From assembly GCF_003426775.1 (NCBI RefSeq), contig NZ_QJUG01000076.1:1-36033 (forward strand): a stretch of DNA of 36,033 nt, read 5' to 3'. Numbering within the stretch: position 1 is the first letter of the stretch; every line of letters starts with the position of its first letter. Positions 31,426 through 36,033 of this stretch are shown in pieces. The notes under the pieces were generated by a model. The model was not told where the DNA came from. It ran no database searches and saw nothing but the letters and a program-made list of their open reading frames with translations. The translations under genes were made by a program, and so were the position numbers. This stretch comes from Allorhizocola rhizosphaerae. Lineage in GTDB: Bacteria > Actinomycetota > Actinomycetes > Mycobacteriales > Micromonosporaceae.

Positions 31426-34400
31426 TTAAGGGAGTCGTGTCCGGTGCACGCCGCCGTCGATCGTCCCGGCGTAGAGGTAGCCGTCCGGGCCGATGGCGAG
31501 GCGCGTCGTGTCGAGGTTTTGCAGACTGCTGGAGATGTTGTGCCACGTGTGGCCGCCGTCGGCGGAGCGCAGGATGCCCCGCCCGCCCTTGAGGACACCG
31601 TTTTCCCAGTAGCCGGTGGTGGCGGCGTAGAGGGTGGTGCCGTGCTGCACGAGGTCGGAAACCTTGAGCGGCAGGTTGCCGGTGTCGGTATCGCGCACGC
31701 GACCGTCTGCGAGGATGCGGATCGTCTTGCCACCGACGATGAGGCCGCGCGGCGTGTGCAGGACAGACGTGACCGGGCCGTCGGCCAGCTTGGTCTTCGT
31801 GACGCCGTTGTCGTCCGTGCGGTACAGGCCGGAATCGTCGCCCAGCCACCAACGGTCCGGATTGGACGGATCGCCGGCGATCGCCGTGATCGGTGTGTCG
31901 TGGTAGAGGCTCTTCCATGTGGACCCGCCGTTGGTCGTGCTGTAGAGGCCGCTCCCGCCCAGCGACCAGAAGCTGACCGCGATGCGGTTGGGGTCGGCCG
32001 GATGCACCGCGAGGGCGATCGGGACCTCCGCCCACGTGCCCTTCGTCTCCCACGTGGCCCCGCCGTCCGTGCTGCGCTCCACGTTGAACGAGCCGAAGGC
32101 GCTGCGCTGCACGCGCCACGCGACCCCTTGCGAAACGGTGATGTGGCTGACCGTCACGCCGATGTAGCCCTCGCCGCCCGAGGCGCCCCACTCGGGACCG
32201 GCGATCGGCAGGGTCGCGCGGTAGAGCCCCGATGAGGTGCCGGCGAGAAGGGTGTTGCCGCTGAAGGCCAGGGCGTTGATGGAGATGCCTTGAACCCCTA
32301 TTCTCTGGTACCCGCTGCCGTCCGCGCTGCCACGGTAGACTCCCGCGCCTTCGGCGCTCAAGGTGATGCTGCCGTCCGCCCACCGGTCGTAATCGGTGAA
32401 CACGGCCGAGTCGAGCGGCTCTTGCAGTGTGGACCAGGTGCGCCCGTTGTCGCGGCTGACCCGCGAGCCGATGACCGTGCCGATCATGAACAGGTCACTG
32501 CCGGACCGCTTGAGCATGAAACCCCAGACCGGGTGATCGAGCAATGTGGACCAGCTGCGGCCCGCGTCATAGGAGCCGACAACGCCGATTCTCGGGATGA
32601 GCGCGGCTACCACCGTGCCGTTGGCCACGAGGCCGTAGACGAAGCCGTCGCCCGCGTCGTAGACGAGCTCGGCCTCGCCGACGACGCCTCTGCGCACCCA
32701 CACTCCCTTGCTCGTGCTCAGATAGAGGTCGGCGCCGCCCATTGCGGCATACCAGATTTCACCGTCCACTCCGGACGGATAGGCGGTCCACGAGTCGCCC
32801 GCATCCGTGCTTACGGCGATGCCGTCGGCCATGACCGCCACGAGCGTTCGTGTTTGCTCGTCGGCGACCAGTGTGAGGATGAACCCGGCCGGCACGGGCA
32901 GCGCCCGCCACGTCTTGCCCCGGTCGTCGGTGCGCAGCACCTTGCCCAGACCGGTCACGGCATCGTTCACCGCGTACCAGAACCGCTCCGATCGTCGGGC
33001 GTCCACGACCACCGTGCCCAGCTGGATCCCGCCCGCGACGGGAAGCCGGTTGAGCTGGGTCCAGTTGCGGCCCGCGTCGGTGGTCAGCCACGGCCCGGCC
33101 TTGTTGTACTGCGTCATGACGGCCTGTTGCGGCGCGCTCGGTGAGAGGGCCAGATCGCCGCCCTCGCTGAGCGGACCGACCGGCTCCCACCGGATTTTGC
33201 GCGCCTCCTCCGGCGTCACCTCGAATCCGCTGGTGCCCGTGAGCACCTGCCCGCTTGCGGCGGTCGCGCGCACGGACACCTGATAGGCACCCGGCGCATA
33301 GCCCGAAAGCGAAGCCGTGTACCAGTTTCCGTAGGCGTGCGTGGCCGTGACGGTCTTGCCTCGCACGGTCGCCGTCGGTGCCTGCGCGAGCGGCGCGTAG
33401 CTGTAGATGTATGCCGTGGAGGTGCCGTCGCTCGGGTCCGGCGAAGTCTGCACCACCAACGGGCGCACGACCAGCAGATATGGCACGCGAATCGCGGGCC
33501 CACCGAGCAAAGGCGTGACCGTGACGAGACCCTCGATGGTCGTGTCGGCGTGCGGATTGTCGGCCCGGACCGTGACCGTCACGGTCGTGGCCCGCCCGGC
33601 GGGCAGGAGCACCCACTCGCGGCTCACGCGCACGTCCCGGCTTCCCGTGCCCAAGCGGGCCAGGACCGCCCGCGAGCCCGTGTTGCGCACCGTCAACCGG
33701 CGCGAGGCGCCCACGTCGCGTGTGGACAGATCGGCGAGCCCGAACGACAGCACGGGCGGGCTTGCCGTCAGGGTCGCGTTGGCCGCCCCTGCGACGTCAA
33801 GTCGGCCTGCTCCGCGGGAGCCGACCTCCGTACCGGATAACGATTTTGAAGAATTCACCAACCTGGAGTGAATCTCGGCGGGTGACTGTCCGGGGTTCAA
33901 TTGGCGCAACAGTGCCGCGGCCCCGGCGACGTGCGGTGCGGCCATGGAGGTGCCGGACAGGCGGTACTGCCCCGGCTCGAACAGCGCCGTCGGGATGGTC
34001 GAGCGGATTTCGACGCCCGGCGCGACCAGGTCGGGCTTGAGCCCGAAGGAAGGCGACGGCCCGCGCGACGAGAACGGGGCGATCTGGTCGGTCACGTCCT
34101 CGCCCTTGATGGTGACCCGCACCGGCCCGGCCGCCAGCAGCCGTGTCATCTCGTCATACTGCGTCTGGTCCATGCCCAGGACCACGAGGCGGTCCATCAC
34201 CAGCAGATCGCCGGACGCCTTCACGCGCACGCCGGCATCGGCCTTGATGGACGGTCCATTTTGGACCGTCCCGGGGAAGCCGCCAAGCAACGCGATCGCG
34301 CCACGGGTTTCGGCCTCGCGTGCCAGCTCGATGTCCCACGACGTCAGATCCTGTTTGACCCGTGGCACGAACGTCTCGAATCGCACGATCTTGCCCCGCA

Positions 34401-35337
34401 CGTCGGGCGCGGTCGCCCAGTCGGGCACGTGCACGACCTCGGCCGTCACGGGGGAGCCGGGCGGGTTGGCGGAATGCGCGCCACGCCAGGTTTGCAGCAG
34501 GCCGTTGCCCAGATAGGCGCTCGGCATGCGCAGGTTGCTCGTCGACGCGCCCACGGCGATGACGCTGTCGGCGACCGCGGGGGAGCTGACGGAGTCGCGA
34601 TAGGGGCCCGCGTTTCCGGCCGCCGCGACCACCACCACGCCTCGCTGCGAAGCCGCCTTGGCGGCCAGGCTCATCGGGTCGGACCCGTCGCCGGGCCCGC
34701 CCAAACTGAGGTTGATGACATCGGCCTGACCGGACGCCGCCGCCTCGATGGCCGCGACGATGTCGGACGTATAACCGGAGCCTCTGTCGTTGAGCACCTT
34801 GTAGGCCACGATGGTCGCCTCGGGCGCGACACCTGTGACACCGCCTGGCGCGGCGGCCATGCCTGCGATGATGCCTGCGACGTGCGTGCCGTGCCCGTGG
34901 TCGTCCATGGGGTCGGCGTCGCCGTTGGCGAAGTCGTATCCCTTGACGACACGGCCGGCCAGATCAGGGTGCGTGTAGTCCACGCCGGTGTCGATGACCG
35001 CGACGCGCACGCCGCGGCCCGTGGCATTGTGCTTCTCGCGTACCTCGGTGGCGCCGATGAGGCTCGTGCTCACGTCGACGTGCGCCTTGACGGGTGCGTC
35101 GGGCCACACGGCGCGCACGCCCTTCAGCTGCTTTATCTCGCTGTCGGAGGCCGTCATCGCCACACCGTTGATGAGGCCCAAACGCTTGCCCGCCATGGCG
35201 GTCGTCACAGCGTTGTCCTCGAACAGCACGATCACTCGCCGCTGCGGACCGGGCGGCGCGGCCACGCTGGTGTCGCTGATGAGTCCGGCCGCGCCCAGGA
35301 CCACCGTGACGCAGGCGGCCAGAGATCTCTTGTTCAT
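31426..35337 (-). CDS. Secreted S8 subtilisin-like serine peptidase with beta-propeller tail
   Basis: This 1303-residue preproprotein has a signal peptide (SLAACVTVVLGAAGLISDTS). A short I9-like prodomain (RRVIVLFEDNAVTTAM) precedes the catalytic domain with Asp116 (VAVIDTGVD), His149 (DDHGHGTHVAG), oxyanion-type Asn in AAAGNAGP and Ser464 (SGTSMAAPHVAG). A PA-like insert lies between His and Ser (about 280-400). Fn3/Ig-like beta domains follow (about 530-720). From about 730 to the end come Asp-box/BNR-type repeats (STDAGDSWTAY, STDGGATWE, STTNGGSTWKSL, RSADGGHTWHNIS), predicting a beta-propeller that could bind substrate or polysaccharide. All triad residues are intact. It diverges from a LuxR-type regulator across a repeat-filled spacer. 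Confidence 0.94.
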   Translation of the reverse strand: MNKRSLAACVTVVLGAAGLISDTSVAAPPGPQRRVIVLFEDNAVTTAMAGKRLGLINGVAMTASDSEIKQLKGVRAVWPDAPVKAHVDVSTSLIGATEVREKHNATGRGVRVAVIDTGVDYTHPDLAGRVVKGYDFANGDADPMDDHGHGTHVAGIIAGMAAAPGGVTGVAPEATIVAYKVLNDRGSGYTSDIVAAIEAAASGQADVINLSLGGPGDGSDPMSLAAKAASQRGVVVVAAAGNAGPYRDSVSSPAVADSVIAVGASTSNLRMPSAYLGNGLLQTWRGAHSANPPGSPVTAEVVHVPDWATAPDVRGKIVRFETFVPRVKQDLTSWDIELAREAETRGAIALLGGFPGTVQNGPSIKADAGVRVKASGDLLVMDRLVVLGMDQTQYDEMTRLLAAGPVRVTIKGEDVTDQIAPFSSRGPSPSFGLKPDLVAPGVEIRSTIPTALFEPGQYRLSGTSMAAPHVAGAAALLRQLNPGQSPAEIHSRLVNSSKSLSGTEVGSRGAGRLDVAGAANATLTASPPVLSFGLADLSTRDVGASRRLTVRNTGSRAVLARLGTGSRDVRVSREWVLLPAGRATTVTVTVRADNPHADTTIEGLVTVTPLLGGPAIRVPYLLVVRPLVVQTSPDPSDGTSTAYIYSYAPLAQAPTATVRGKTVTATHAYGNWYTASLSGYAPGAYQVSVRATAASGQVLTGTSGFEVTPEEARKIRWEPVGPLSEGGDLALSPSAPQQAVMTQYNKAGPWLTTDAGRNWTQLNRLPVAGGIQLGTVVVDARRSERFWYAVNDAVTGLGKVLRTDDRGKTWRALPVPAGFILTLVADEQTRTLVAVMADGIAVSTDAGDSWTAYPSGVDGEIWYAAMGGADLYLSTSKGVWVRRGVVGEAELVYDAGDGFVYGLVANGTVVAALIPRIGVVGSYDAGRSWSTLLDHPVWGFMLKRSGSDLFMIGTVIGSRVSRDNGRTWSTLQEPLDSAVFTDYDRWADGSITLSAEGAGVYRGSADGSGYQRIGVQGISINALAFSGNTLLAGTSSGLYRATLPIAGPEWGASGGEGYIGVTVSHITVSQGVAWRVQRSAFGSFNVERSTDGGATWETKGTWAEVPIALAVHPADPNRIAVSFWSLGGSGLYSTTNGGSTWKSLYHDTPITAIAGDPSNPDRWWLGDDSGLYRTDDNGVTKTKLADGPVTSVLHTPRGLIVGGKTIRILADGRVRDTDTGNLPLKVSDLVQHGTTLYAATTGYWENGVLKGGRGILRSADGGHTWHNISSSLQNLDTTRLAIGPDGYLYAGTIDGGVHRTRLP

Positions 35338-35420
35338 GTTGTCCGTCCTAGTCGGGCCAGGATGTAAGGAGCAATGCCCGGGTCTGGCCTATTGCTGCCC
35401 CTGTCATCTTTGGGCCATGA

Positions 35421-35768
35421 TTTCCGCAGCGGTCGGGCCCGGATCGCTACGCGCCCGGCCCCAACCGCGCAAGAGCACGGCTTCGCCTGAACGGAGTAAG
35501 ACCTTGATTTCGGCAGCGGTCGGGCCCGGATCGCTGCGCGCCCGGCCCCAACCGCGCAAGAGCACGGCTTCGCCTGAACGGAGTAAGACCTTGATTTCGG
35601 CAGCGGTCGGGCCCGGATCGCTACGCGCCCGGCCCCAACCGCGCAAGAGCACGGCTTCGCCTGAACGGAGTAAGACCTTGATTTCGGCAGCGGTCGGGCC
35701 CGGATCGCTACGCGCCCGGCCCCGACCGCGCAAGAGCACGGCTTCGCCTGAACGGAGTAAAACCCCTC
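35421..35768. repeat. Four tandem 87-bp repeats between divergent genes
   Basis: The copies start at 35421, 35508, 35595 and 35682 and are almost identical. Each contains a GC-rich stem-loop (GCGGTCGGGCCCGG pairing with CCGGCCCCAACCGC around an 11-base loop) and the sequence CGGAGTAA. In copy 4 the arm is CCGGCCCCGACCGC, which repairs a mismatch, so this copy may be the ancestral one. Copy 4 ends exactly where the GTG start of the downstream gene begins. The unit is 29 codons long and open in several frames, but no real protein is recognised. The rest of the spacer (35338-35420) contains the leader of the subtilase gene. Confidence 0.92.
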
Positions 35769-36033
35769 GTGACCTCGGAACTGACCGCTGCCGGCGTGGA
35801 CCCCTTTGATGAGGAGGTGTACCGGGCCATCCTCGTGCGCCCTTCGGCCGCGCCCGGCGAGCTCGCCGCCGACCTCGGCCACAACCCGGAGCGCATCTCC
35901 CGCGCACTGGACCGGCTGCGCGACCACGGCCTGGTCGGCCGGCTGTCCGGGGCGCGCAGGCGATATGCCGCAATCGAGCCGCAGGCCGCGATCGGTGCGC
36001 TGGTGCGCGCCCGCGCCGCCGAGCTCGACCGGG
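35769..36033 (+). CDS. TrmB/LuxR-type transcriptional regulator (3' partial)
   Basis: The first 88 codons are inside the window. The sequence from GTG 35769 shows an N-terminal winged helix-turn-helix: VDPFDEEVYRAILVRPSAAP, GELAADLGHNPERISRALDR, LRDHGLVGRL, then RRYAAIEPQAAIGALV. This arrangement begins TrmB-like regulators and the actinobacterial family that adds a long helical linker and a C-terminal LuxR HTH; the C-terminal half is off the edge. The only plausible Shine-Dalgarno (GGAG, 11 bases upstream) lies inside the last 87-bp repeat. It may control the divergent subtilase gene. Confidence 0.75.
   Translation, partial: MTSELTAAGVDPFDEEVYRAILVRPSAAPGELAADLGHNPERISRALDRLRDHGLVGRLSGARRRYAAIEPQAAIGALVRARAAELDR

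Noticed and set aside
33901-35367. Open frame of 488 codons on the plus strand opposite the subtilase
   Set aside because: It is a shadow of the catalytic domain; its translation has no recognisable motif and is rich in Arg, His and Asp.
35404-35973. Frames of about 190 codons through the 87-bp repeats on both strands
   Set aside because: They stay open only because 87 is a multiple of three; none resembles a known repeat protein, and the hairpin conservation fits a non-coding role.
1-36033. tRNA, rRNA, riboswitch or replication origin
   Set aside because: I saw no cloverleaf, rRNA stretch, known riboswitch core or DnaA-box cluster by eye; a covariance-model scan was not possible.

Overview
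The window is high-GC, densely coded DNA with many GTG starts, 4-base ATGA/GTGA gene overlaps and several mycobacteria-type gene families (LpqY-SugABC, ESX/CpnT-like proteins, YbaB, Spo0M). This points to a filamentous actinobacterium. Streptosporangiales-like is my guess from gene content, not proven. No rRNA, tRNA or replication origin was seen.

Layout. (1) 1-6359: 3' part of a very large RHS/YD-repeat polymorphic toxin with a C-terminal ADP-ribosyltransferase-like tip, followed by a small putative immunity gene. (2) 6372-13572, minus strand: a tightly packed run DUF3500 protein - PadR regulator - polytopic membrane protein - lpqY - sugA - sugB - sugC, the last four being a trehalose-type ABC importer. 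A decayed VOC gene sits at its upstream edge. (3) 13865-17205: secreted coiled-coil protein with a metallopeptidase-like C-terminal domain, facing an MFS transporter plus a protein of unknown function. (4) 17388-19791, plus strand: a five-gene cassette of YbaB-like protein, two WXG/ESX-type proteins, a nuclease-type toxin and a putative immunity protein. (5) 19800-21100: a graveyard with a broken sugar-binding (discoidin-like) domain gene, 15-bp and 41-bp tandem repeats, and four decayed type I-E-like CRISPR repeats without cas genes. (6) 21104-23376, minus: a histidine kinase that has lost its catalytic core, an intact OmpR-type response regulator and a HEAT-repeat protein. (7) 23377-26417: low-complexity repeats, a GNAT acetyltransferase, an FMN-dependent alpha-hydroxyacid oxidase with a possible operator/promoter, and a Spo0M-like protein. 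(8) 26786-29664: a truncated membrane-protein pseudogene, an IS481-like element with an unusually long transposase, and an SMI1/KNR4 gene whose stop codon lies in the IS end. (9) 29920-35337, minus: a large secreted subtilase with a beta-propeller tail, a chloramphenicol-phosphotransferase-like kinase, a frameshifted gene and a small unknown. (10) 35421-36033: four 87-bp tandem repeats that end exactly at the start codon of a LuxR/TrmB-type regulator running off the window.

Two separate toxin-immunity loci (RHS-ART and the WXG/REase cassette) plus a stand-alone SUKH-type gene suggest investment in interbacterial conflict. The pseudogenes, IS element and repeats between 19.8 and 30.9 kb mark a plastic region.
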